64,000 nt of DNA from Actinernus sp. WN-2022 (Eukaryota > Cnidaria > Anthozoa > Actiniaria > Actinernidae): positions 34,577,976-34,641,975 of the forward strand of contig JAOWCC010000019.1 of the NCBI GenBank assembly GCA_030867875.1. The letters run 5' to 3'. Under the pieces are notes generated by a model that saw nothing but the letters and a program-made list of their open reading frames with translations, had not been told where the DNA came from and made no database searches. Within the stretch, counting starts at the first letter, position 1; the number at the start of each line of letters is the position of its first letter. Made by a program: the position numbers and the translations under genes. Below, piece after piece: positions 34,601 to 48,000 of the stretch.

Positions 34601-37600
34601 CTATAGTGATCAATAAAGGACAATAATCCACGTTAAATTCCACGAGAAAACCGATAACGGTTTTTCTAGGAATTACCGAGTCGGGCATGTGATTTTCCTT
34701 GAATCGCATGAATTACTCGATGATTTAGTACCGACTTTTGTTGATATTGTGCTAAGTTATAAATAGCGCGCGTAGCTTACAGTGGTGATTCCGCTCTGAA
34801 TCACCACTCCTCTCGGCCAATCAGCGTCTGATTTGGTAGACGCACTCGTGCGATTCAGCTGTGACTGTGCGATTATAAAAATAATGTATTTCACGCGGGA
34901 ACGTTGTGCATAATGCTCAGTCGTTCGTGACAAACAATAGAAGTCCCCAGTGTCTTCTCGGTCAGATCCAAGATGGCGGCTACTCCGAGAGAAGACCCGG
35001 GTAAAGGCTGGATCACGTGATCAACTACTCCCAGATTCTGGGAGTATTTTGTCACGTGATTTGGCGATCTAAGATGGCGGTCCAGCTAAATATGGGAATA
35101 TTTCGTGACGTGTACAAACCATAGGTATCCCAATCCGGAATGAGCGAGATGCGATTAAACGGTATTTCCACGCGGCGAACGATGAAATGGAGTTTACTTG
35201 GATAAAGAAACAGTGCAAGGGTATCACAATGCTACCAGGATGTATCTAAGCTAGAAGAGAATCCTAAAAAGCCGTTTATTTTCCGTTAGCATTGAAGCGA
35301 AGCGCTCGATAGCACATGTTCAGGTTTAACAGCTTCTCCTGGCTTTCCCACTGGCGAAACTTACCAGAAAACTATCCAGTAATGCACTTCATATATTGCT
35401 CTACTTACACAACGTGTTTTAAGGTTATTTAAAATCGTTTTATTGATAACATTTAAGAAAATTAAACTACATACAAGTTCATCTCTATTGGCTCATTTTA
35501 TAAACAAATTCTTTTGGAAAGTCAATCATAGTCAATCATAAAAATCCAAAGATATTCTATTTATTAAATAATGTATTGCCTCTATTTATTCGTCCCCTTT
35601 TTCCGCTTTTTCCGCTTTATGTATTTTCTAAATTACTTGTAAGTCTCAGCTCAATTCTCAGTTCCCTTCCCTTGTAAATGTAATATTAACATCAGTACAA
35701 ATTCAATTTCCAAATATTATTAGTTATTTATATATCAATCTTCCTACTGACCGCCATGATTTCTTCTATTTATGTACTTAAATGTATATTTTACTTTTTA
35801 TTTTCCAACTCGAAAGCTTCACGGCTACTTCAGTTGGTCACTGCGCACTAATTACTTTTTTCTTTTGTTACTTACTATTACCTATCTATCTTCTATAACT
35901 AGTCTTGTATTGTCTCTTATCCATGTATTCCTGAATCAGTGTAAAATAAAATGAAACTTGATACTTGAAAAAACTCAGTCTGTTGGGCCAATAAAAAGCA
36001 ATGTTAGAACACCAATTGCGTCATAACCGAAGAGCGAATGAGAATACGTGATAATTCGGCCTTTACCAGGGTTTTCATGTTGGATGCGCGGAAGACCCTG
36101 GGAACGAGGTTGTGAATCTTCCACCTCAGTTTTTTTAAACAGATTTGAATTGCATCTAGTGAAAACTCTCAAAAAATTAAATATGACGAGAATTCAACGT
36201 GGGGAACATTTTAAAATTGAAAGCTTTCTTGGTTATTGTTTTGGACTCTTCTGATTGGACGAAACGTTTTCACACAAAAGGAACGTACAGTGGAACCACC
36301 CTGTGAGACCACCTCTCGTAAGCGACCACTTTTCCAGGTCCCGAGGGTGGTCGCTTACGGGAGGTTCAACTGTAGTTTTAAAACACAGATTTAGTGGATT
36401 TGATTTCTGAATATTATCATTTAAGGGTTGATGAGCTGTCAGTATGGAAAACAGAAAATTCTACCGTGGGGAAAGCAACCTGAACAATAGAATTGCGCCT
36501 AGTTTTTACACGGATTATTTCTTAACTAGATCCAAAACGAGTTATAAGAATTTGTTGATCCACTGCACAGGTAGTGATAATATGCTGATAAGAGTTTGTA
36601 TCAATCATTCTGTCAACAGGGATGTTGTAGCATTATGGCGGGACCAGAAGCCAGACCAGAACTCTAACCAAACAGCCGAGAGCGTGGCATTAGCGCTACA
36701 GAAACTCAAACAAACTTCTTCTCAGCCACAGAACACGGCAACTACTCGTCTAAGGTGAGGCTCATCGTATAAATCGTATAATTAATTTACTTACATACAT
36801 GTACGTGCTTTCCTCGATCGAATTGGAATTGAGGCTGGTGTTTGTGGAGGGAGGCGCGGAAAACAGGAAAACCTGGAGAAAAACCTCGAGGCAAGGAGAG
36901 ATACAAATGTACCAACAAACTCACATATGACGCCAAGTCCGGGAATGGATCCCAGGTCACAGATGTGAGAGACGAACGCTTCAAACACTAGGTTAAACCC
37001 ACACCGCGGCAAAACGGTATGCTCCGCTGGCCAAAAGAACGAAGGCTCTGCTATCAAATACAAATTACCGAGGGTTTCAACTTTTTTAGGAAATAATTTT
37101 ATAACTTAGTAAACTCACAGTGAATTACAAATTAAGAAAACTTCAACCTGTTAAAGTCTTAGGCTTAGCTTTTAAGTAGTCTTCTTAATTTTTGAGAAAA
37201 CAGTTCACAAATGGTACTTTTAAGCAGAAATTTTAAAATCACGGGTATGTGCCTGTTGTTTCATTTCAGTTTTCGCGGGAAACTGGGGGCGGCCGCGCGC
37301 CGACAAGAAATAGCAAATACGCATGCGCGTAACATTTTGCCGCGGTGTGGGTTAAACCTTGCTTGCTAATGGTTTACGAAAGTAATTGAACAACTCAAAA
37401 GCGACGCCATCTATCACGGCCGCTTAAGTTAGGACCAAGGGTTCGATGTTTCGTTGGGGCCATTGCAAAAAATTATGACTTATAATATGCCATTCACACC
37501 AACTAAACCTGTTTAATTCTAGCCCTATCTTAAACGTGTACATGAAACAGGTTGTTTAGTTACGAAAGGTCAGGTTGAAACTAGTTTAGCACCAGCGACC

Positions 37601-40600
37601 AAGCGGTGTGACCAGATGTTATTTTAAGCTTTGGTGTGAATGAGTTATTAGTCTAGGATGTGCCTGACAAGAACAGAGTGCTGCAGTCATCAATTTCCAT
37701 GCAACAATAATATTTCCATGAAAGAGTTTCATGCCTAATAATAGCGGGTTGCGCATGCGTGGGTAAGTTACGACAACGACTTACGGTACGGTACTCTATG
37801 ACGTTGAAATGGCTTCCAAATAGTTTTCTTCCCATCTCAACCAATCACAATATCAATTACAGTATGGTAAAGCCAGAATGGCTACACTCTTGCCATATTT
37901 CTTGCCTGCTCATACGGAATCCGCGGAGCTCTTTTCCGCACTGCATATAACGTCATCACGCCTATATTGAAAAACTGCAAGGTCCAACGGACGAAGTATA
38001 ATACCGGATCACCTTGGAGGGATCTAATCAGCGAAAATGTGTAAACAGTAACAACGAAGAAAGGCTCATTATACGGTAATGGGTAATTTATATGAACCAA
38101 TATTTCGGCTGGCACGGCCAACCTTCTTCAGGGCTTACAAGTGAACTGGCAAGAAAACGTTAAAAATTGAAAACAATAGTTTTAAACGTTTTCGTGCCAG
38201 TTCACTTGTAAACCTTGAAGAAGGTTGGCCGTGCCAGCCGAAATATTGGTTCATATAAATTACCATTACCGTATAATCAGCCTTTCTTCAATGTTACTCA
38301 TCACGCCTTGTCCATTTCGAAGCTTAACATGGCGCGGTAAGGTGTATTTTTGTTTATTATATGGACAAGAGTGTTCTACCACGAACTAAACCATTCGTAG
38401 AATCCATAGTTCACTCGCTGAAGTGAAATATGGAAAATAGGCCATTCATCTCCCGGATGTATGACGTCACGCTTAGCCGCCTTTTGGACTACAAAGATGG
38501 CGGCAGGTTTGTGAAAATCACAGAGGAAGATGTAAACAGCTTAAATGAGAGGTAAGAAAAAGTACGAAAATGAACATTCCGGGCAGAAAAAGCAAAATAA
38601 GATATAAAACCCTCTAAGGATTTTGACTCTCGAGGATAAAAATCATATCTTCGCACCACCGTGTATATCCTCTCGAAATGAAATCCATTCGACAGATTCA
38701 TGACTTGCTATCAACTGAACGTGACGCAACCTTTATTATAAAATAAATAAATAAATAAATAGTTTTGTTTATCCTCGGATGAATGAGGATGATTAGGCCT
38801 CCAGCAAGATATACTAATCAGCGTATCCGAGACTCATTCCACATACATTCCTTACTACATTCATATATTCTCTGCACTCAACTGCTCAACTCATGTCTTG
38901 ATTTTTATGCGACAGGTTTCGTCACGCCGCGTTACGAAGTGTCACAAGGAGCAAGAGGATGACTAAAATCACGGAAGCCGACAATTCAGAAAATGAACAA
39001 GCGATGAACGTCCTCGCCAAATCCTTTGTTGGTTCCAGGTTTGTCGGAACAGGATCACCAGGTAAGGATCTCGAAACCATGCCTGCTTTCCCTACCAAAC
39101 AAATGAAAACTACAGCGACACCTAGTTTTTGTCTGGAGAAAAACTGGAAACCGAAAATTCTGCACCGTGGCCAAACGTCACGCGCATGCGCGTTTGATGA
39201 ACTAATATTCCGCCAGTTTCCCGGCCAAACTAAAATAAAACAAAGGCAAGCCGGCCCTGTTTCTAATTTTAGGTATGCATGTCAAATGGTTCGTCAAAAT
39301 CAACAAAAGTACTTTAAAGCTAAGAGCTTTAAGAATTCACTGAGTTATAAAATCAAATTCACGACAACTGCAACCAATCTTTCTTCAACAGGCCCATATT
39401 TCCTTAGTATAAACTATCAAATCATTTTCAACAAATGGGAGATGGTCTTCATGCCTATACAGCTTTTCGAGACCTCGAAAGTGCATTGTTTTTATAGGGC
39501 ATTGGAAAATTCGAGAACTCCACAATCACAGCATCACAGGCGACTTTCCTTTATCCCAGAACAATGAAATTATCTACCTGTCTATGTTACTCCTAATGAT
39601 CGTAATCTCGACCTCTTTAGATAGTAAATTTCTGTCCTATCCCATCGTATTATTTTCTAGTTTATGATCGTGATATAACCAGTGAATGTTATGTAAATTA
39701 ATGTAAATTATGTAAATTAATGTAACTCCCGGTTAATAATCCTCTTAGGGGCAACCGCTTAGATACACAGACAGGGGGTCAGAGATTTGAAAATGACGAA
39801 AACATTGGGTTGCATCAATCAAAGAGAACCAGTGACAGGGCAAAAGAAAAGCCATACTGATGTTGTCTAGATAAAGTTTACTTGCTGATTGAATATCTTT
39901 TAACTTTTAATTTCCGTTTTTGATTTGCTATATTTTTAGCCTGTGAGCGACCTATATTAACAGTGACGGACCCGAATGAGTACGTGATTAGTAGGGACTG
40001 AGATGAATCTAAGCCCCTTTTTTGCGGTTGAATGATGACGTCATTATCTTTTGTCTCGGGCTCATGAATAAAGTGAAGTGGATTTCATTATCTATTAGAG
40101 CGGGTTTCAATTGAGTGTCGGAAGTGTTTTGGTTTTGCGTTTACTAAGCTCTCCTATTGGCTGAGAAAATAAACCAACCAATCAGAATCAAAAGTAAAAC
40201 CAAATGCAAATTGGTTTTGGTTTTGCTTTGGTTTGTCATTGGCTCACAGGGAAGCCATTTATGAGTTACTTGTGATTACTCGCTCCTATGATTGGCTGGC
40301 TGTGGGTAATTTGCGTTTGGTTTTACTACACTCAACTGAAAACTGCTCTATCAGTATTGTTAAAACAATCTCGTTCCCAGAGCCCGCGATCTTTTGACCA
40401 GCGCCAAGATGGCGGAAATCTCTCTTAGTTTTGTTATTGTTCTACATTGTTGCAAAAGTCTGGAAACACCGCCGCCTCTCAGTCAATCCAATTCATGAGT
40501 TCTGGTTGGATATCGTTTGTTCACATCTGAGGTATTATTACATGATTTGGCACTCAGGTATTACATGATTCGGCACTGGTATTACACGATTTGGCACTGG

Positions 40601-41281
40601 TGTTTAGCATAAATACAGCTGCTCTCAGCCAATCGAATTCGAGAAAGCATTGCATGTACATTATTAAGAATGTTATTATATATTTACTGGTTATTTCATG
40701 GTTTTCTATGCAATACCGGCGAATATTTGTAATTTGTATTAGTTGGAAAATAATATGAATTTCTCGTGAAATATTCGCCGGTATAGAAAACCATGAAATA
40801 ACCATATTATCCTATGAATAACAAATTTACGAGAAGATTTATCACGAAAACAAAGTGACTTACCGGACGATTGACTGCGAATTTTCTCGCCCGAAAACAC
40901 AAATTTCGGGTGGCAGCCGCGCGCGTATGCAGACTAATTATGTATTCAAAATGTAGAATTCTTATTGGCTGATAGAGAAAGGGCGCGAAATTTCCTGCAT
41001 TTTGATTGGCCTTGATCTAGCCATGTAATACCGCTCTTTATCATATGACCCGTACGGCCCCCCGCGCGCTTTCCTTTAAAAACCATTTACAAAAGTCACG
41101 TGATGAGGGCCGGACGTGTATGGCGTGATCAGCGGGCGGTTTGTTCTACAAAATAATATGGTCATATGATAAAAAAACCTATTGACTGAGCTAGGACGGG
41201 CCGGACGGAAAAAATATTTGGCTCTCGGTCATTTTGTACGTGCACTCGGTCCGTACGTCATGACCTCGAGCCAAATATTTA

Positions 41282-41314
<33 letters not shown>

Positions 41315-42032
41315 CTAGTATTTCATAGAAAAACCATGAAATACCGCCCTGTAATTCATAGTAAATCTGAGCTATGATTGGCTCACAATACGCAACATCT
41401 ATGAGACCGTGTTCCGGGTAGCTACAGTCATATGGCTTCCCATCCCATTTCTCGAGCGAGCACATGCACAAGATTCTTGGTTATTATGGAGAGAGAGAGA
41501 GAGTTTAGTTTCTTGGCAGAAATTATATATTGTTTATTCTAATAAATAACTTATCGGCTAAACATCTAATACGGCTTTACCTAAAGGCTCGCCAAAATAG
41601 GAAGGACTCGTAAAAATGCACAGCCGTGTATTACACGATAAGTTTGACCCCGAAGCTTATACCATAGAAATAGCTTGCAATTATTCGTTACAGATGATTC
41701 CGCCAACAGAAGATTCTGCTTTGGGACATCGTCTTACTCTGTTTTAAAGAGTGCCATGCATCTCGACATAGAAATCCTTCTTACCAACAAACGAAGAAGG
41801 TGTGTGCTGAATATTCTTACAAATTACAAATGTTGTTTTACTGAATATAGTCTACAAATAAATACGGTAGTTACAGTGCGACTACTGAAACCACTTAGAC
41901 AGGAGTACAAAGAATAGGACTCAAGGTCCCTTCAAGGCCTTCCTCCGTCAGTGGACCTACGATTTTACGTCCTTATCCGAGAAGACGTTAAGGTCTATTA
42001 ATCATTTGCAGTTGTTTCACAAAGGCAGCACC

Positions 42033-42064
<32 letters not shown>

Positions 42065-45000
42065 TGTCCGGCCGTGGTTTGAACCCGCGACCTCCCGCTC
42101 GACAGACCGGCGCTTAACCACTGAGCTAACCGGGAGGCGGTTAAAATACACCATTCCAAAGTATAAATCCTAGCATATCCATGCGATTTTCTTCATGTGA
42201 AAGACTCTGACTTCAGAACGAGTCCACCAAATTCGCCTTTTACTGGATCGAAGCTCGAGCAGGCGAAATTCTATTGTCTTGTACTCGACACTGATTGGCT
42301 CAAGTAACTGTAAGATGAAATGCTTTGTTTTCGTTCTGCGATGTGATTGGTTCTCGTTGTCTAAGTGGCCCCGGTTTCAGTAGTCACACTGTAATTGAGT
42401 GATTACATTTGTTATGTCATTTTACTGTACGTCTGTCCTCTTATACATGTACAGATGACGGCACAACGTGAAGAGAACAAACAAGTGCGTCACGAGACGT
42501 AGTCGAGTAACTGATGTTCTCTTCACGTTGTGACGTCATCTGTGCCTCTATAAGTGGACAGACGCACGGCAGAATGGAATCTATTTGTTTTATATAATAA
42601 TCGAAACTAAGAACTATGAAACTATCCAATCAAAACGAGTTGAGAAATTGACTGCGCGCGCTCATGACGTCATCCATGTGTGTGTCCTCTAATAACACAC
42701 AGCTCTTGACCAATCAAAGCGTGCGTTTCCGACTGATTATTATATGTGTAATACCGCTGGGCTGTTACGAGTCAGTTTTTTTTCGTCCCTGAATTTTTTT
42801 TCCGGCGCTAAACGCTGATTGGCTATGACATTAACATTCTCATTTCAATTGGCTCTCGCGCTTTAAACACGCTCGCCGGTATATTTTCGTTTCTTCTTGT
42901 CCCTATTTACACTCGAAAACGCAACATCTTGTAATATGCACTTTCCGTCGAAATGACTTGCGTGCATTTGGTCTTCAGATCTTCCCAGGTTGGATCTCCT
43001 AAACCGAATCTCACTCTACCGGCCCCGTACGACCCGTCCACGCCGATAAACGCCCTCAAGTGGAGCAAACTCACCATCCCAGCTATCTCTACAGAAGTAA
43101 TAGTGGTAGGTCCGTAAACAGTGCTGTCCAGATCTCATGCCGCATGATTGTGTTATCATTCTTCAAAATTATATTTTTATTCGTCGTTGTTTCGGAAAAA
43201 TGTCCAATTTATAACCTTCCGCATTGTGGTGGTTTTTTGTAGAATAACTACCTTCTTGTTTATATACTCGTTGATAGTGTATTAACGCTGTTAAGACAGT
43301 GAAGTTCCTCTTGTTCGGGAGGGGTTTTACTTCCCCTGTTGAGGTATTTGTGATATTTGCGAACAGTCTGTAGTTGCCACCAAACGCGCTGACGTATATG
43401 TGAGACTTGTTAGGGGCAGGATGGGTTAGGGGCAGGATGGGTTAGGGGCAGGATGGGTTAGGGGCAGGATGGGTTAGGGGCAGAATGGATTAGGGGCAGG
43501 ATGGGTTAGGGGCAAACTGTAAGCTTTAATACTTATCGTATATAAATAAAGTCATTGATAGATATAATTGACATTAATTATATCATAAACTTGCATATTT
43601 ATTATAATTAATTATTTTATATTATTGTATTCTAGATTATAGATAAATTAATTATGATTAATTAAAATACTATATGTTAACTTATTTTATTGTCATGTCC
43701 CCTTCACAGAAATACTGCACCTTGACCTTATTTATGTGAAATTTATTTAATGGCGAATTGGCTTCGAAAACCTAGGTTACTCCAGCTCCCCTGCACTCTC
43801 TTTCATTGCCTTTCCTTTGTAATGTATGTATATGGTAATTTATAAGATAATTTTCTTTTAGCTTTGTAAAATTCTAAATAGTGGTGCAAATAGAGAGTAT
43901 TATTATTATTATAGAAAGCTATGCAAACGCAAAACCAAAGCAACCGCGCGCTCTAAATGATCTTAGGGGAGCCGGGGTGGCGCAGTGGTTAAGCGCTTCG
44001 CCTCTCACCTCTGTGTCCCAGGTTCGATACCCGGACGTGGCACCATATGTGAGTTGAGTTTATTGGTATCTCGTCCTTGCTCCGAGGGTTTTTCTCCGGG
44101 TTCTCCGGTTTTCCTCCCTCCGCAAAAATCAACACACTAAATTCCAATTCGATCTGAGGATAAGCCGGGTCCTGACTTTGATCAGCCCCATGGTTGTTTC
44201 AGGTCTCGTTAAAAAATCAGAATTCAGAGTTTTCTTTACAATTCCTTAACGTTTTAATCCATAGAGTGAGAGTAATGGCAGTCCCGCCAATACCCTGACA
44301 CCTGTCAACAAGAGAGTAACTGCTAAAGAAAATATGTACACTCGAGAAGACTCTCCCACAGATACGAACAGCGAGAACAGCGTCAATATGGATGAAGACA
44401 ATAGCCATCGTCGGGATAGCATGTCATCACCTCACTCCACGGCGATGTGTGTTGACTACGAGACGAGAGACGGCAACGCCAAACACGGCAAGGATTACCA
44501 GAGCGTTAGGGGAACCATGGTAACCTTGATGGATGACGTATTGTCCCTAGGACGGACCATTATGCTTTGCAAGCCTCTGTTTCTGTTTTGATTTTCATGA
44601 AACCGAGGCTTTTTTTCCGCTTCGCGCGCGATTGATCGATCGAATGAAATTGTGCATTTTTTCGATTCGCATAAAACCTGAAGATGGCTGCGGGCATCAA
44701 AAGCGCGCAATGCATAATGGTCCGTCATGGGTCTTTAGTGCGCCGAAAATTTGGGCCTGGGTCGGGGTCTGGGTCTAATCGTATTAGTTACTAAATTGAT
44801 TTGTTTACTTCTAGAAACTAGAGAAGTTGCCTTTTTCGTATACTGCGTCAAGAACACTATATTTGTTCGACATTTCGATTCTTGCATTTGGCAATTTAAA
44901 CGTTAACTAAACCGTCTGAAAGAGGAAAAAGCCGGGTAGATGTTTTTCTATTTACACGACAGAAAGTAGCGCTCTTGTTCATCTGCCGTCACTCAACTCT

Positions 45001-48000
45001 CGCACTTACGACATCAATTAGGACAGTCACAAATTTTATATCTTATGACGTGTCTTAGGAAACGTTTCGTGAATCTGGCCCCAGGTTAACTGAGTACGCT
45101 TTCCAAGTATACTGGAGAAAATTTGAGGCAATTTTAATGAAAGATGGCAAAGTTTCGAGTGGATAAAAAACTGTTGCTTCTAAGAGAGATTTAGAGCAAC
45201 TTTAGATCAGTTCACTGTAACCGAAATCAAGTTTCTAGAATACCTTTTGTAATCCACTTTAATCTAAGCCTCTCTCTAACGAAAACGTTTGAAAAGCATA
45301 TCAGGACATTCCCATGGTATTTCTATTCTTTCTCAGGGTGTTATGTTTGTCTCTGACGAAGGGCTAGGCTCGAAACGTCAGCTGCTACTCGCTTCCTGCA
45401 ACTTTCAGTTGATTATACCAGTGTTATTTTTGTAGTTTTGTTTTAAAGAAACTTGAAGGTTCAATTCCGAATTGAAGTGCCCCTTTCAGTAAGTCTGGGT
45501 TGAATAAGTACGAAAGACGCTGTAGGAGTGTTGATCTTACTAGTAGCTACTTGTGACGTATTGATTGTTTCAGGCGTTCAAGGCTGGCATAAATAAACAC
45601 GTACTAAGAATACCCATCACCCAACACGATGACTATGCGAAGAACAAAGATTTTTACGTCATGTTAAAGAACCCAGCTCCTCAAGGAAACGTTGACCTGG
45701 GAGAACCGAACTTAACACGAGTAACTATCATAGACGACGACGGTAAGTTGGCTGAATAAACTGAATCAAGTGAACTGTGTTTGAGTGTGGCAGACTGTAA
45801 TGCTCACCATACGCCATGACTGCCACCCCCCCCCCCCGGATATTAGATGCTAGGTACATACATACATACATTTTAGTTGGATATTGTACTGCCTTGATAT
45901 TCCAAATAAGATTAAGTAATGCTATAATTTTTACAACAACAAAATTAAGTAGTTTTACAGATCTATATAACTAGATTAAAATATATTATTGTATCATATA
46001 ATTTATTCTCTTTTTTTTAACAGTCATAAACGTATTTAGCTGATGCTTTTTGTAGTGTTTTGATGGGTTCATCGTTGTGAAAAATAGTTTTTATCCGTCT
46101 TATTGACAGTTGAAAATAAGTCTTCTCTTAATTTGTTATACATTGGGCATTTTATCAGGAAGTGCATTTCGTCTTCGATATTGTTTTGACACTTCATGCA
46201 AGTTCGTTCTTCGTTTTGTAATGTAATTCTGTTTTTATTTTAATACTTCTTGTAATGATCGAGTCTATCGCGTAGAACCCATCCAAAAGTGGTCCATGTT
46301 TCTCTTGTAATAGATTTCAGTTATTAATATATATGAATCTTTAACAGCATATGGAAGGCAGGCCTTGCAATTATAGTGCTTAGCTCGCAACAAGTAGACT
46401 CAAAAAAGTTTCAAAAAGACAGTGTCGATATGTTAATTGGCTCAAATATCTTGTATAGTGACGAATTGTTTTGTTTGTGGCATTTGTTGACTACAGAACC
46501 GGGAGAGTTCTCGTTCGAACAGGCCAGTTACCACGCGAACTTCCTGACGGGAGATGTGGTGTGTACGGTGGTCAGGCGAAAAGGTTGTGATGGGACAGTA
46601 AACATCAGGTACCATACAATGTAAGTACTGACAGACAGGACACACGACACAAGAAAACATTGACACACAGACACACGAAACCATGAAACTTGGACAAAGA
46701 GACACATGAATCATGGACATATGAAACATGAACACAGATACACATGAAACATGGACACAGATACATGAAACATGGACACACAGACACTTAGGAACGTAGA
46801 TGGACAGACACAGACAAATAGTCACACAGACACATGGACACACACACCTGGACACACGAACGCATGCATAAAATATGGACACATAGACACATAGATAAAC
46901 AGACACAGACAAATAGTCACTCAGATACATAGATGCACAGAAATTTGATGCATGGACACATGCAGAAACATAGATGCACAGACACACAGACAAATAGTCA
47001 TGCAGACACATGATGCATGGACAGTCACACAGACACAGAAACATAGATACACAGACAGACAAATTATCACACAGACACAGATCTCATGACACATGGACAC
47101 ACAAACACACAGAAACATAGATACAGAGAGACAAAAACAAATAGATACGCAGACACGATATGTAGTGTTATATATATTATGTGCATCATACCATTGTATA
47201 AAATTTTATATCGTGGTTCAATTTTAACCCCTCCCTGCTAGACAAAACAACTACTTTTATAACTTGGCTTTTACGACATGTATTTTCATATTCTTTGGTT
47301 ACTAGAGTTACATTTACATGTACCTCAAATAAATGCTCAAACTCTGAGATTGAGGTGCTATCTTGAAATCTGTAGCTTATTGATTACCAGAACAACTGCA
47401 ATGGAGATAATTTAAAATATAATTTTTCACGTTGCGATCTTATCAATGCTTTACATAACTGTTGTTACAGTTCTTCATGTTGGAATGTTGGTTACATAAT
47501 CGTTAATGAGGTATAGCACATAAGGGTTGTTCAGTTTGGGAGTTGTCGTTCTTTATTATTGACAACTAGATTTCAACAAAATTTAGTTTTTATTACCGAT
47601 ATGGTTAAAAATTAATCAGTGCAATTTATGTCCAGTTGTCTGAAATATTATAATAGTTATAGCAACTATAGCAATCAACTCTGAGCTTAATGTTTATTAT
47701 TATAGAAATGTCCATGCAACCTAGAGTTAGTGCTTGTTGCCTCCTCAAAGCTTTGCTGTAGCATGGTTTGGAGAAGACTTAGCAGAATTTTCTGTGTATT
47801 TTTTGCATAATATATTTGTTGTCATACTCTAGCATACCAGTATATTTTTAACATTATATAGCCCTATATATAGGTGCATCAAGGCCAGGGCAGTCATCTA
47901 CAAGAAAGGAAATATGTACATTCCTACATGTAATATACATTGTAATTTCAATTCAGTTTTAGAAGTTAGTTATGGGATGAAGTTTGGATATATTACTTTT

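Noticed and set aside
34972..35100. First coding exon at ATGGCGGCTACTCCGAGAG
   Set aside because: The same context is in the repeat copy at 54985, so it belongs to a mobile repeat.
39062..39567. Continuation of the exon 5 frame to 202 codons
   Set aside because: Follows a strong donor CCAG|GTAAGG and runs into a MITE relative; no family similarity past the donor.
41944..42140. Functional tRNA gene on the minus strand
   Set aside because: Boxes A and B are good, but the 3' acceptor stem is absent and a SINE body shared with 7432-7650 follows.
46442..47062. 206-codon minus-strand open frame rich in Cys, Val and Ser
   Set aside because: It is the translation of the ACACAG repeat; periodic composition, no start context or splice support.
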